Of a stretch of 64,000 nucleotides of DNA, positions 19,739-30,220 are shown one piece after another. The stretch is from Micromonospora parastrephiae (GTDB taxonomy: Bacteria; Actinomycetota; Actinomycetes; Mycobacteriales; Micromonosporaceae): positions 33,785 to 97,784 of the forward strand of contig NZ_JAEVHM010000004.1 in assembly GCF_016802865.1 (NCBI RefSeq), in the 5' to 3' direction. Positions within the stretch are counted from its first letter, which is position 1, and each line of letters begins with the position of its first letter. The notes beneath the pieces are model-generated. The model was not told the origin of the DNA. It did no database searches and was given only the letters and a program-made list of their open reading frames with translations. The translations under genes and the position numbers were made by a program.

Positions 19739-20742
19739 CAGCTTCCGTGCGTGTGGGTGTGGCCTTGGAACCGGTGGATCGCCTCTTCGGCGCCCGGTGG
19801 CATGCTGCCGTCGGCGTTGCGGACCAGGAAGATCCCGGCCATGCCGCCGTCGGAGTGGGTCTGCACGTGGCAGTGGTACATCCACGCCCCGGGTCCGACG
19901 CCTTCTCCGGCCAGCACCTGAAAACCGAACGAACTGCCCGGATTGAGGTCCTTGTTGTCGACGACCAGGCTCGGGTCGCTCGGCCCTTCCAGCATCCCGG
20001 TGCGGTTGTCCGCCCAGCGGTGCGCGTGCAGGTGGAAGGTGTGGAAGAGGTTGCCGTGCCCGATGGCGATCCACTCCACCCGCTGGCCCAGGTTCGCCTC
20101 GAACATGGGCGTGTCCGGTGCCATCCGATTGTTGATCATCATGTCGTGGAACACGGCCGTGAACTGCTTCTCCGGCAGGATGTCGCCGCGGCGCCGCACG
20201 ATCAACGCCCCGTACAGGCCCTTCGCGACACCGGCGGTGCCGTGGTCGGTGCCCATGGCGTGATCGTGGTAGTGCCAGTAGCCGGCACTGCCCGGCATGA
20301 ACCGCCGGCCCGCCGCGGCGAACATCTCCCGGGAGCGCCAGACGTAGGTGCGCGTCTCGCCGGGATTGTTGAACGAGGCGTTGAGCGGGCTGCCGTCTGA
20401 TTCGGTGCTGTAGTCCACCCCGTGCGGATGGATGGACAACCGTTGGTTGGTGGTGTTGACCAGGGTGATCTCCAGGGTGTCACCCTCGTACATCTCCAGC
20501 ACGGGCCCCGGCACGGTGGCCTGGCCGGGTGCCAGGCCGTACCCGAACAGGTTGCCGGGCAACTGCTCGGCGTAGATGGTGACCTTCTTCGTGACGCCGG
20601 TGGCGGCCCGGGCCGGGCTGCCTCCGAACGCGGTGTCGAACGCGGGGCTGGACGCGCCCAGCGCTCCGGCGGCGAGCGCGCCGGTGGTGATCAGGGATCG
20701 ACGGGACAGATGGCGGTGAGAGCCAACGGCGTGATCGTCCAT
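19738..20742 (-). CDS. Two-domain small laccase (multicopper oxidase)
   Basis: A 334-residue exported multicopper oxidase of the SLAC type, which works as a trimer. A TAT leader (RRSLITTGALAAGALGA) precedes two cupredoxin domains. All copper-binding motifs are present: HPHGVD, HYHDHAM, HTFHLHAHRW and HCHVQTHSDGGM. It should oxidise phenolics with O2 and may help modify lignin or humic material. ATG 20742 follows GGAGA at short spacing. It is the first gene of a leftward operon; the next gene overlaps its stop codon by one base, and a cupredoxin follows. The C-terminal HTHTHGS may bind metal. Confidence 0.93.
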   Translation of the reverse strand: MDDHAVGSHRHLSRRSLITTGALAAGALGASSPAFDTAFGGSPARAATGVTKKVTIYAEQLPGNLFGYGLAPGQATVPGPVLEMYEGDTLEITLVNTTNQRLSIHPHGVDYSTESDGSPLNASFNNPGETRTYVWRSREMFAAAGRRFMPGSAGYWHYHDHAMGTDHGTAGVAKGLYGALIVRRRGDILPEKQFTAVFHDMMINNRMAPDTPMFEANLGQRVEWIAIGHGNLFHTFHLHAHRWADNRTGMLEGPSDPSLVVDNKDLNPGSSFGFQVLAGEGVGPGAWMYHCHVQTHSDGGMAGIFLVRNADGSMPPGAEEAIHRFQGHTHTHGS

Positions 20743-21060
20743 GGGTCTCCGTTCCCGACCGGGCGAAGACGCGACGAAGGGCAGGGTGCATCGACCGCCG
20801 AGCACGGGGCGGAGGCACGACTGAGGGTGAGGCTCGTCGCGGGCTTTGCTCGGAAGACTCAGAACTTTCGGTGGATGACAGCAACTTATGTAATCCATCG
20901 ACGAAAGTACAGGTCTGATTGCAAAAAGATTACCTGGACATCACGACGCACTTCGATCGATCATGAACCGGCCCCGACAACCCGCAGGTCACCGCCCTCG
21001 TCAGCACACGGCCGTCCGCCCGTCGGCACCTGCCGGCGGACGGCGTGATCAAGCGGTCTG
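20743..21060. promoter_or_regulatory. Laccase promoter region with imperfect inverted repeat
   Basis: This 318-base gap holds the laccase promoter and the ABC-ATPase terminator. At about 20860-20912 an imperfect inverted repeat pairs ACTTTCGGTGGAT with ATCCATCGACGAAAGT around an AT-rich centre (AACTTATGTAA). The ACTTTCG half sites resemble the palindrome upstream of GH92, so it may be an operator. No gene was seen. Confidence 0.4.
21011..21044 (-). terminator. Hairpin after amino-acid ABC transporter ATPase gene
   Basis: GCCGTCCGCC (21011-21020) pairs with GGCGGACGGC (21035-21044), 17 bases past the ATPase stop codon. Confidence 0.7.
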
Positions 21061-21909
21061 TCAGATGGTGTGGCGGCCGTCGGCCGGTAGGCCGGGGGCC
21101 TCGGGCGGCTCGGGAGCCTGGTCGGGCTGACCGAGCTGCGCGACACGGGTCGGGTCGAGGACCCGGGAGAGGAACGCACGGGTCCGTTCGTGCCTGGGCG
21201 CGCCGAGCACCTCCTGCGGCGGCCCCTGCTCGACCACCACCCCGCCGTCCATGAACACCACCCGGTCCGCGACGTCACGGGCGAACGCCATCTCGTGGGT
21301 GACCACCATCATCGTCATGCCGTCCTCGGCCAGCTTGCGCATGACGGTGAGCACGTCGCCGACCAGTTCCGGGTCGAGCGCGGAGGTCGGCTCGTCGAAG
21401 AGCATCAGCTTCGGCTCCATCGACAGCGATCGGGCGATCGCCGCCCGCTGCTGCTGCCCACCGGAGAGCTGCGCCGGGAACACGTCGGCCTTGTCGGTCA
21501 GCCCGACACGCTCCAGGTTGTCCCGGGCGATCCGCTCGGCCTCGGCGCGACCGCGCCGCAGCACCCGGCGCTGGGCGATGGTGAGGTTGTTCAGCACGGT
21601 CAGGTGCGGAAACAGGTTGAACGACTGGAAGACCATGCCGATGCCACGGCGCACGGCGTCGACCTCGACGTCCGGGTCGGTCATCTCGACGCCGTTCACC
21701 CAGATCCGGCCGGCGGTCGGCTCCTCCAGCAGGTCGACGCAGCGCAGCAGGGTCGACTTACCCGAGCCGGACGGCCCGATGACGCAGACCACCTCGCCCT
21801 GACCGACCTCGAAGTCGATGCCCTTGAGCACTTCGAGCGGCCCGAAGGACTTGTGCAGGTCGCGGATCTCGACGGCGGGGCGGGGTGGCGTGGTCGTCAT
21901 GCGGGTCAC
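21061..21909 (-). CDS. Polar amino-acid ABC transporter ATP-binding protein
   Basis: A 282-residue ABC ATPase of the GluA/GlnQ type. Walker [10 protein letters not shown], the Q-loop in [12 protein letters not shown], signature LSGGQQQR, Walker B LMLFDEP and the switch His in VVTHEMAF are all intact. A proline-rich tail of about 30 residues extends beyond the core. The GTG start at 21909 overlaps the permease stop by four bases (GTGA), indicating translational coupling. It powers import of glutamate-like or related amino acids together with the next two genes. Confidence 0.92.
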   Translation of the reverse strand: MTRMTTTPPRPAVEIRDLHKSFGPLEVLKGIDFEVGQGEVVCVIGPSGSGKSTLLRCVDLLEEPTAGRIWVNGVEMTDPDVEVDAVRRGIGMVFQSFNLFPHLTVLNNLTIAQRRVLRRGRAEAERIARDNLERVGLTDKADVFPAQLSGGQQQRAAIARSLSMEPKLMLFDEPTSALDPELVGDVLTVMRKLAEDGMTMMVVTHEMAFARDVADRVVFMDGGVVVEQGPPQEVLGAPRHERTRAFLSRVLDPTRVAQLGQPDQAPEPPEAPGLPADGRHTI

Positions 21910-22700
21910 CGGGCCTTGGCGTAGCGGAGTTCGAGGCGTCGTACCACCTGGGACAGGGGCAGGGTGATCACCAGGTAGGCGAGGCCGGCCACCAGCAGCG
22001 GGGTGGCGTTCACCCGGTCGTTCAGCATGTCCCGACCGAACTTGGTGACCTCGATGGTCTGCGCCGTCACGCCCAGCACGTAGGCCAGCGACGAGTCCTT
22101 GGTGAGCAGGATCAGCTCGTTCGTCAGCGGCGGAATGACGATCCGGAACGCCTGGGGGATGACGATCGTGCGCATGGCGGTGAAGTGCGACATGCCGAGT
22201 GTGCGCGCCGCCTCCATCTGCCCCTTGGGAACGGCCTGGATGCCGGCCCGGATGGTCTCCGCCATGTACGCCGCGGCGGTCAGCCCGAGACCGATCGCGA
22301 TGGAGCCGAACACGCCGCCCGGAATCTCACGCTCCGGGAAGGCGATCGGAATGCCGTACCCGACGAGGAAGAGCACCAGCAGCGCGGGCAGACCGCGGAA
22401 CAACTCGATGTACGCCGTCGCCACCCAGCGGTACGGCGCCACCCGGGACAGCCGCATCAGCGCGAGGACGGTGCCGAACACCAGACCGAAAGCGAACGCG
22501 CCCAGCGTGTACAGGATGGTGTTGCGCAGCGCGACGGTGATGATCGTCGGGAACATCGACTTGATGATGTCGACGCGGAAGAACGCGTCCTTCAACCTGT
22601 CCCAGTCGGCGGCGAACAGCACCCCGGCGATGATGGCGATGAACACCAGGTACTGGATACCGAGGGACAGCCGTTCCCGCTGACGGCGTCGCAGCTTCAC
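21906..22700 (-). CDS. Polar amino-acid ABC transporter permease
   Basis: A 264-residue inner-membrane permease of the His/Glu/Gln family (HEQRo-type) with about five to six membrane spans and the EAA loop ([25 protein letters not shown] region). It pairs with the downstream ATPase and the upstream binding protein. The GTG start at 22700 has only a distant GGAAGG. It is the only permease gene here, so the channel is presumably a homodimer. Confidence 0.92.
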   Translation of the reverse strand: MKLRRRQRERLSLGIQYLVFIAIIAGVLFAADWDRLKDAFFRVDIIKSMFPTIITVALRNTILYTLGAFAFGLVFGTVLALMRLSRVAPYRWVATAYIELFRGLPALLVLFLVGYGIPIAFPEREIPGGVFGSIAIGLGLTAAAYMAETIRAGIQAVPKGQMEAARTLGMSHFTAMRTIVIPQAFRIVIPPLTNELILLTKDSSLAYVLGVTAQTIEVTKFGRDMLNDRVNATPLLVAGLAYLVITLPLSQVVRRLELRYAKAR

Positions 22701-22733
22701 GTTCGGTCGTTGCCTTCCCGGAGGTTGCTGACA

Positions 22734-22762
22734 GCAAGGGCGCGCGAGACGCGCGCCCTTGC
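22734..22762 (-). terminator. Intercistronic hairpin between binding protein and permease
   Basis: Perfect 13-base arms (GCAAGGGCGCGCG and CGCGCGCCCTTGC) around an AGA loop, 15 bases past the binding-protein stop. Placed inside the operon, it probably acts as a partial terminator or mRNA stabiliser that keeps binding-protein expression above that of the membrane parts. Confidence 0.8.
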
Positions 22763-22776
22763 CTACGGAGCCTGGA

Positions 22777-23595
22777 TCAGGCGCTCGGCCGCTTGCCGAT
22801 CCACTTCTCGTAGATCGTGTCGTACGTGCCGTCCTGCTTGGCCTTGGCCAGCGCCTCGTTGATCTTCTTGAGCAGCTCCGGGTTGCCGTCCTTCTTCACC
22901 GAGAAGCCGTACTGCTCGCCGGTGCCGAACTCGGCGGCCACCTCGAACCCACCCGGGTTCTTCTTGAGGTACTCGGTCCAGACCGGCAGGTCGTTGATGC
23001 CGGCCTCGACCTGACCGTTGGCGACGGCCTGCTGCAGGGCGGCGAGGTCCTCGAACTCGACGAGCTGCAGGCCCTTCTCCTTCTCGAACTTCTTGGCGTA
23101 GTCGCGGCCGGTGGTGGCCGCCTGGACGCCGAGCTTCCTGCCCCGAAGGTCGTCGAGCGCCTTGTACGACTTACCGGTCTTCACCAGCATCGCCTGGGTC
23201 GCGTCGAAGTAAGGATCGGAGAAGTTCATCACCTTCTGCCGTTCCTCGGTGATCGTCATGCCGGCCGCGGCGGCGTCGCACTTGCCGGTGTTGAGGTCCT
23301 GACCGGACTTGATCCCCTCGAACGGGGTGTCGATGATCGTCTGCTCGACGCCCAGCTCCTTGGCCACCAGGTCCATCACGTCGACGTCGAAGCCGGTCAC
23401 CTTGCCGCTGGCGTCCTTGGACTGGAACGGCGGGTACGGCAGGTGGGTGCAGACGGTGAGCTTGCCCGCCTCGACCAGCTTCACGCCGTTCGCCTGGACC
23501 TCGCTGTCATCCTTCTTGGCGCATCCCGCGGTCACCGCCAGGGCGGCGATGGTCACGAGGAGGCCGGCCTGGCGGGCTGCGCTCTGGAACCTCAC
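22777..23595 (-). CDS. Polar amino-acid ABC transporter substrate-binding lipoprotein
   Basis: A 272-residue lipoprotein of solute-binding family 3. The signal peptide ends in a lipobox (VTAGC, Cys25), so the mature protein is membrane-anchored. The family segment LTVCTHLPYPPF and a GFDVDVMDLVAKELG helix follow, with C-terminal YDTIYEKWIG. The ligand is likely a polar or acidic amino acid, but cannot be read from sequence. The GTG start has GGAGGG eight bases upstream. It heads the transporter operon and is divergent from an MmcQ-type gene. Confidence 0.92.
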   Translation of the reverse strand: MRFQSAARQAGLLVTIAALAVTAGCAKKDDSEVQANGVKLVEAGKLTVCTHLPYPPFQSKDASGKVTGFDVDVMDLVAKELGVEQTIIDTPFEGIKSGQDLNTGKCDAAAAGMTITEERQKVMNFSDPYFDATQAMLVKTGKSYKALDDLRGRKLGVQAATTGRDYAKKFEKEKGLQLVEFEDLAALQQAVANGQVEAGINDLPVWTEYLKKNPGGFEVAAEFGTGEQYGFSVKKDGNPELLKKINEALAKAKQDGTYDTIYEKWIGKRPSA

Positions 23596-23849
23596 GGCTG
23601 TGTCCCTCCGGTGCGGCTCCCCCTGTGGCGGGCAGCCAGGTTGGTGCGAAGACGGTGTGACAGGCGACGGTACCTGATTGGGCGGGCGGCACCCAGATCA
23701 CACCAGGCCCGGTTGGGCGGGTACATCGCCCGCCCAGCCGGTGAATCCGACAGCCGGGCGGCAACCGGGCGGCCAACGGAGGCTGTGCCGGTGTCGACGG
23801 GATGGTTAACCTGTCTGCATGCGCGAGTCGGTGTCCGGGAGCGGTCCCG

Positions 23850-24200
23850 ATGGCTGACGCCGAGGATGTCCGGAATCTGGCCCGGTCGTTACCGGACGTC
23901 GTCGAGATCGACAGCGAGGGCTTCGACTTCCGGGTCGCCGACAAGGGCTTCGTCTGGTCCTACCCCGAGCGCCGGCCCGGGGAGCGCCGCCGCATCCGCA
24001 CCGACGTCGCGGTGCTCTATGTGGGCGACGAGGCGGAGAAGCAGGCGCTGCTGCTCGGAGAGCCCGAGTTGTTCTTCACCACGTCCGCGTACGACGGACT
24101 GCCCCTGGTCATGCTGTGGCTGGAGCGGGTGGACGTGCGGCGTCTGACGGAGCTGATCACCGACGCGTGGCGGATGCGCGTCCCCGCCCACTGCCAGTAG
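23850..24200 (+). CDS. MmcQ/YjbR family protein
   Basis: A 116-residue cytosolic protein of the MmcQ/YjbR (DUF419) fold, a small double-wing DNA-binding-like fold of unknown role. Recognisable are LARSLPDVVE at the start, DKGFVWSYPER, and the C-terminal ELITDAWRMRVP. ATG 23850 is preceded by GGGAG about eight bases upstream; the protein-like sequence does not extend further upstream. Confidence 0.85.
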   Translation: MADAEDVRNLARSLPDVVEIDSEGFDFRVADKGFVWSYPERRPGERRRIRTDVAVLYVGDEAEKQALLLGEPELFFTTSAYDGLPLVMLWLERVDVRRLTELITDAWRMRVPAHCQ

Positions 24201-24408
24201 CCATCTCACCACGGAGGGTGCCGTCGTCAATCCCGTCGCGTGTTATGTCGGACGGGGACCAAAACTTTTGTGGAGTTCCTACAACTGAGCGCCGGTTGGT
24301 TCGGCGATTGCGCCATGGCGCAGCCCGCCGACAGCCGGAAAAGTGATCACTGCCGGGAGTCGTCCACTCGCGGCGCGCAGGTCATGGTCTACCAAAGGGG
24401 TCAGTCGG

Positions 24409-27400
24409 GTGTTCAACCGTATCGCCATCGTCAACCGAGGTGAGGCCGCGATGCGGCTCATCCACGCGGTCCGCGAGCTGGCTGCGGAGACCGGCGTTCC
24501 GCTCGAAACCGTCGCCCTCTACACCGACGTCGACCGCACCGCCACCTTCGTGCGCGAGGCGGACATCGCCTACGACCTCGGTCCGGCGTCCGCCCGCCCG
24601 TACCTCAATCTCGCCACGCTGGAGCGCGCCCTGGTCGAGACCGGGGCCGACGCCGCGTGGGTCGGCTGGGGTTTCGTCGCCGAGGACCCGGCGTTCGCCG
24701 AGCTGTGCGAGAAGATCGGCGTCACCTTCGTCGGGCCGAGCCCGGAGGCCATGCGCCAACTCGGCGACAAGATCGGCTCCAAGCTCATCGCCGAGAAGGT
24801 CGGCGTGCCGGTCGCGCCGTGGAGTCGCGGCGCCGTGGAGACCCTGGACGCCGCGCGGGCCGCGGCGGCCGAGATCGGCTACCCGCTGATGCTGAAGGCG
24901 ACCGCGGGCGGTGGCGGACGCGGCATTCGCGTGATCACCAGCGAGGCCGACCTGGACGACGCGTACGAGCGCACCAGCCAGGAGGCGGCGCGGGCCTTCG
25001 GCAGCGGCGTCGTCTTCCTGGAGCGGCTGGTCACCGGCGCGCGACACGTCGAGGTCCAGGTGATCGCCGACGGGCAGGGCACCGCGTGGGCGCTCGGTGT
25101 CCGGGACTGCTCGGTGCAGCGCCGCAACCAGAAGGTCATCGAGGAGTCGGCGTCGCCGGTGCTCGACCGGGCGCAGGCAGCCGAGCTGAAGGCGTCGGCC
25201 GAGCGGCTCGCCGTGGCGGTCGGCTACCGGGGCGCGGCCACCGTCGAGTTCCTGTACCACCCCGGCGACCGGCTGTTCGCGTTCCTCGAGGTCAACACGC
25301 GCCTCCAGGTCGAGCACCCGATCACCGAGCTGACCACCGGGTTCGACCTGGTCAAGGCGCAACTGCACGTCGCCTCCGGCGGGCGCCTCGACGGCGCGCC
25401 CCCGGCGGAGCGTGGCCACGCCATCGAGGCCCGGCTGAACGCCGAGGATCCCGACCGCGACTTCGCGCCGTCGCCCGGCCGCATCGCACGGCTCGACCTG
25501 CCCAGCGGCCCCGGCATCCGGGTGGACACCGGCGTCAGCGAGGGCGACACCATCCCCGCCGACTTTGACTCCATGATCGCGAAGATCATCGCGTACGGCC
25601 GTGACCGCGACGAGGCGCTGGGCAGGCTGCGACGGGCCATGGCGAACACCACCGTGATCATCGAGGGCGGGGCGACGAACAAGAGCTTCGTCCTCGACCT
25701 GCTCGACCAGCCCGAGGTGATCGACGCCAGCGCGGACACCGGCTGGATCGACCGTGTCCGCGGCGAGGGTCGACTCGTCGCGCACCGGCACAGCGCTGTC
25801 GCGCTGGCGGCCGCCGCCATCGAGGCGTACGAGGAGGAGGAGCACGTCGAGCGCCAGCGGCTGTTGTCGACGGCCTCCGGTGGGCGCCCGCAGGTGCAGC
25901 ACGCCAGCGGTCGACCGCTGGACCTCAAGCTGCGCGGCGCCGACTACCGCACCCGCGTGGCGCGGGTCGACGCGCACCGGTTCCGCGTGGGCATCGAGTC
26001 CGGTGGCCTGGTGCGCACCGCCGACGTCGAACTCGACCGCTTCGACCGGCACACCGGTCAGATCGTCGTCAACGGCATCCGGTACCGCCTGCTCACCGGC
26101 ACGTACGGGCCGACGCACCTGGTCGAGGTGGACGGTGTCACGCACCGGGTCAGCCGCGACGAGGGTGGCGTCCTGCGCTCCCCCATGCCGGCGCTGGTCG
26201 TCGCCACGCCCCTGGAGATCGGCGACGAGGTCGAGGCGGGCGCGCCGGTGCTCGTGCTGGAGGCCATGAAGATGGAGACGGTGCTGCGGGCGCCGTTCAA
26301 GGCGCGGCTCAAGGAGTGCGCAGTCTCCGTGGGCAGCCAGGTGGAGGCCGGTGCGCCGCTGCTGCGCCTGGAGCCCCTCGCCGACGACGCCGCCGACAGC
26401 GCGGACGCCACGGCCACCGCCTCGGTCGAACTGGACCTGCCCGCCTCCGCCGAGCAGCTGTCGGCCGACGAGCGCAGCCGCCGTGGTCAGGAGGACCTGC
26501 GCGGGCTGCTGCTCGGCTTCGACGTCGACCCGCACGACGACCGTCGGGTGCTCGACGACTACCTCACCGCGCGCGCGCGGCCACCGAGGACGGTCACCGG
26601 CCGCTCGCCGCCGAACTCGACCTCCTCAACGTGTTCGCCGACCTCGCCGAACTGAGCCGCAACCGGCCGACCGGCGAGGACGGCGGCGCACACGTGTACA
26701 GCGCCCGCGAGTACTTCCACACCTACCTGCAGAGCCTCGACGTCGAGCGGGCCGGCCTGCCGGACGCCTTCCAGGCCAAGCTCGGCAAGGCGCTCGGCCA
26801 CTACGGCGTCACCGACCTCGACCGCTCCCCCGACCTCGAAGCCGCCGTGTTCCGGATCTTCCTGGCTCAGCAGCGCGCGTCCGCCGACGCCGCCGTCGTC
26901 GCGACGCTGCTGCGCGCCTGGCTGCCGGAGTCCCCGCCGGACGAGACGCTGCGCGAGCCCGCCGGCCTCGCGCTGGAACGGCTGATCTCCGCCACGCAGG
27001 TACGCTTCCCCGCCCTCGCCGACCTCGCCCGCGGCGTGGTGTTCGCCTGGTTCGCCCAGCCGCTGCTGCGCCGCAACCGCGCCCGCGTCTATGCCCAGGT
27101 CCGCGCGCACCTGCGGCACCTGGACGCGCACCCGGACTCGCCCGATCGCGCCGAGCGCGTCGCCGAGATGGTGCGCAGCACCGAACCGCTGGTCCGACTG
27201 CTCGGCCAGCGCCTCGTCCGCGACCACCTCGACAACACGGTCATGCTGGAGGTGCTCACCCGTCGGTACTACGGCAACAAGGCGCTCACCAGCGTGCGCA
27301 CCCGCGAGGTCGCGGGCTGCTCGTTCGTGGTCGCCGAACGCGCGGACTCCAGTGTGGTCTCGGCCGCGGTGAGCTTCGACGCGTTGGACGGCGCCCTGCG

Positions 27401-29866
27401 CGGGCTCGCCGACCTGGCCACCGGCGAGGACTCCGTCGACGCCGACATCTACCTCGCTGGGAGAACCAGCCGGAGGACTTTGACGAGATGGCCGCCGCGC
27501 TGCACGACGTCATCACCGCGCACCCGCTGCCGCCCCAGGTCCGACGGCTCACCGCCACCGTCGCGGGTCGCGGTGGGGCGGTGATGCACCACCACTTCAC
27601 GTTCCGACCGTCCGGCACCACGATGACCGAGGACCGGCTGATCCGCGGCCTGCACCCGTACATCGCCCAGCGGATGCAACTGGAGCGGCTGCACAAGTTC
27701 GACCTGACCCGGCTGCCGTCGTCGGACGAGGAGGTCTACCTCTTCCAGTGCGTGGCGCGGGAGAACCCGGCCGACGAACGACTCGTCGCGTTCGCCCAGG
27801 TACGGGACCTGACCGAGCTGCGCGAGCAGGACGGCCGGCTGGTGGCGCTGCCGACGACCGAGGACGCCATCGCGGCCTGCCTCGACTCGATCCGCCGCGC
27901 CCAGTCCCGCCGACCGTCGAAGACGCGCTTCAACACCAACCGGATCGTGGTCTACGTCTGGCCGCCGAGCGAGCTCACCCGCGAGGAGATGGAGATGATC
28001 GCCGGGCGGGTGCGCCCGACGACCGTGGGCGCCGGGCTGGAGGAGATCCTGTTCATCGCCCGCCAGCGCGACCGCCGCACCGGCGAGCTGACCAAGATCG
28101 CCGTACGGATCTCCTTCGACGCCACCGGCGGCGCGGAGCTGGTTGTCGGCGAACCGCCGGCGGAGCCGGTCGAACCGCTCGACGAGTACCGGCTGAAGGT
28201 CCTGCGGGCGAGCAGCCGCAACACCGTGTACCCGTACGAGCTGACCGGCCGGCTCGGCGACTTCGTCGAGCACGACCTCGACGACGACCACACCCTGGTG
28301 CCGGTGGACCGGCCCAAGGGGCGCAACCGCGCCGCGATCGTCGCCGGGGTGGTCACCGCCCCGACCACGCGGCACCCGCAGGGCGTCACCCGGGTGGTGC
28401 TGCTCGGCGACCCGACGAAGTCGCTGGGCGCCCTGTCGGAGCCGGAGTGCCGGCGGGTGATCGCCGCCCTGGACCTGGCGGAGCGGCTGCGCGTGCCGCT
28501 GGAGTGGTGGGCGTTGTCGGCCGGTGCCCGGATCTCCATGACCTCCGGCACGGAGAACATGGACTGGGTCGCCGCGGCCCTCAAGCGGATCGTCGAGTTC
28601 ACCCAGGCCGGCGGTGAGATCAACATCGTCGTCGCGGGCATCAACGTCGGCGCGCAGCCGTACTGGAACGCCGAGGCGACGATGCTGATGCACACCAAGG
28701 GCGTCCTGGTGATGACACCGGACTCGGCGATGGTGCTCACCGGCAAGCAGTCGCTCGACTTCTCCGGCGGCGTGTCCGCCGAGGACAACTTCGGCATCGG
28801 CGGCTACGACCGGGTGATGGGGCCGAACGGGCAGGCGCAGTACTGGGCGCCGAACCTGACCGCCGCGCGGGACGTGTTGATGTCGCACTACGACCACACG
28901 TACGTCGCGCCCGGCGAGGACGCCCCACGGCGCGCGACGACCACCGATCCACTGGACCGCGACATCTCCACCTTCCCGCACGACGTGGCGGGCAGCGCCT
29001 TCGCCACCGTCGGCGAGATCTTCTCCGCCGAGGCCAATCCGGACCGCAAGAAGCCGTTCGACATCCGTACCGTGATGCGGGCCCTCTCCGACCAGGACCA
29101 CCCGGTGCTGGAACGCTGGGCGGGCATGGCCGACGCGGACACCGCCGTCGTGCAGGACGTCCACCTCGGCGGCATTCCGGTCTGTCTGCTCGGCATCGAG
29201 TCCCGCTCGGTGCCACGGCACGGGTTCCCGCCCACCGACGGCCCGGACACCTACACGGCGGGCACGCTGTTCCCCCGGTCGTCGAAGAAGGCCGCGCGGG
29301 CGATCAACGCGGCCAGCGGCAACCGGCCGCTGGTCGTGCTGGCGAACCTGTCCGGCTTCGACGGCTCACCAGAGTCGATGCGCAAGCTCCAGCTGGAGTA
29401 CGGCGCCGAGATCGGCCGGGCGATCGTGAACTTCCGCGGGCCCATCGTCTTCTGCGTGATCTCGCGCTATCACGGTGGAGCGTTCGTGGTGTTCTCCAAG
29501 GCGCTGAACCCGAACATGACCGTGCTGGCGCTGGAGGGCTCGTTCGCCTCGGTGCTTGGCGGCGCGCCCGCCGCCGCTGTGGTGTTCTCCGCCGACGTCA
29601 ACGCCCGCACCGCGGCCGACCCCCGGGTACGCGACCTGGAGGCGCGCGTCGCCGCCGCGGCCGGCACCGGACGGGCCGCGTTGACCGCGGAACTCGACGA
29701 GCTGCGCTCCTCGGTGCGCGCGGAGAAGCTCGGCGAGGTGGCCACGGAGTTCGACCGCGTGCACAACATCCAGCGCGCCGTCGAGGTCGGCTCGGTGGAC
29801 GCCGTCATCCGCGCCGCCGAACTGCGTCCGCGCATCATCGAGGCCATCGAGACCCGCCTGGGATAG
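24409..29866 (+). CDS. Single-chain biotin-dependent acyl-CoA (acetyl-CoA type) carboxylase (two frame breaks)
   Basis: About 1819 residues in one chain. Biotin carboxylase is at 1-450 (ATP-grasp loop KATAGGGGRGIRVI; EVNTRLQVEHPITE). The carrier domain has biotinyl Lys near 621 in EAMKMET. A long central region follows, then an ACC-type carboxyltransferase from about 1130 to the end (GINVGAQPYWNAEATM, FGIGGYDRVMGPNG, ALEGSFASVLGGAPAAAVVF). It should carboxylate acetyl- or a short acyl-CoA using ATP and bicarbonate. This architecture is eukaryote-like, although long single-chain forms exist in some actinobacteria. GTG 24409 lies behind AAAGGGG. The frame breaks at 26569-26579 (GC-repeat; one base short or two over) and near 27457 (one base missing: YLA/WENQPEDF). 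Both flanking frames stay fully coding, so sequencing indels are likely. Confidence 0.88.
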
Positions 29867-29876
29867 CGCGTGCCCA

Positions 29877-29918
29877 CCCCTCCGGCGGCCAGCCGCATCG
29901 TGCTGGCCGCCGGAGGGG
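29877..29918 (+). terminator. Strong hairpin after carboxylase gene
   Basis: Perfect 17-base arms (29877-29893 and 29902-29918, CCCCTCCGGCGGCCAGC type), 11 bases past the carboxylase stop. It also faces the leftward small membrane gene. Confidence 0.85.
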
Positions 29919-29926
29919 CAGCACCG

Positions 29927-30171
29927 TCAACTCCCGCTGACCGCACCGCGTACCGCGACCGCGATGGCGAGCCAGACGAGGTACGCGACGACACCGACGC
30001 CGACCATGACCAACGCCTTGCCGACGGACGGGAGCCGGGTCCGGGCGACGGCCAGGTTCACCGCGAGGCCGGCACTCCGCCGACGGTGACGGCAGGATGG
30101 CCCCAGAAGGCGTTGGTGGTGACGACGACGGGGCCGGCCACGCCGGGGACGGTGATCGGTTCTGATTTCAC
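29927..30171 (-). pseudogene. Small membrane protein, frame-broken or internally deleted
   Basis: Two pieces in different frames read as one small protein. The first is VKSEPITVPGVAGPVVVTTN followed by AFWGHPAVTVGGVPA; the second is GLAVNLAVARTRLPS followed by a membrane helix (ALVMVGVGVVAYLVWLAIAVAV). The switch is at about 30070-30072. Either one base is missing or a central segment was deleted. GTG 30171 is a guess, with no clear ribosome site. It follows the ECF sigma factor by 49 bases on the same strand. Function unknown. Confidence 0.45.
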
Positions 30172-30220
30172 CGGCGTGATCGTAGAGCCACACCGACGAG
30201 CCCACGGCCCGCTCGGGTCC

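Noticed and set aside
24262..24300. Operator palindrome (TTGTGGAGTTCCTACAA) upstream of the carboxylase
   Set aside because: Only the outer bases pair; symmetry is too weak to support a site.
24382..26535. A 717-residue open frame antisense to the carboxylase
   Set aside because: No domains or natural composition; a mirror of biased third positions in the biotin carboxylase half.
26316..27584. Separate genes for carboxylase fragments
   Set aside because: Each piece lacks a start with a ribosome site and continues the same domain order; two indels in one gene are simpler.
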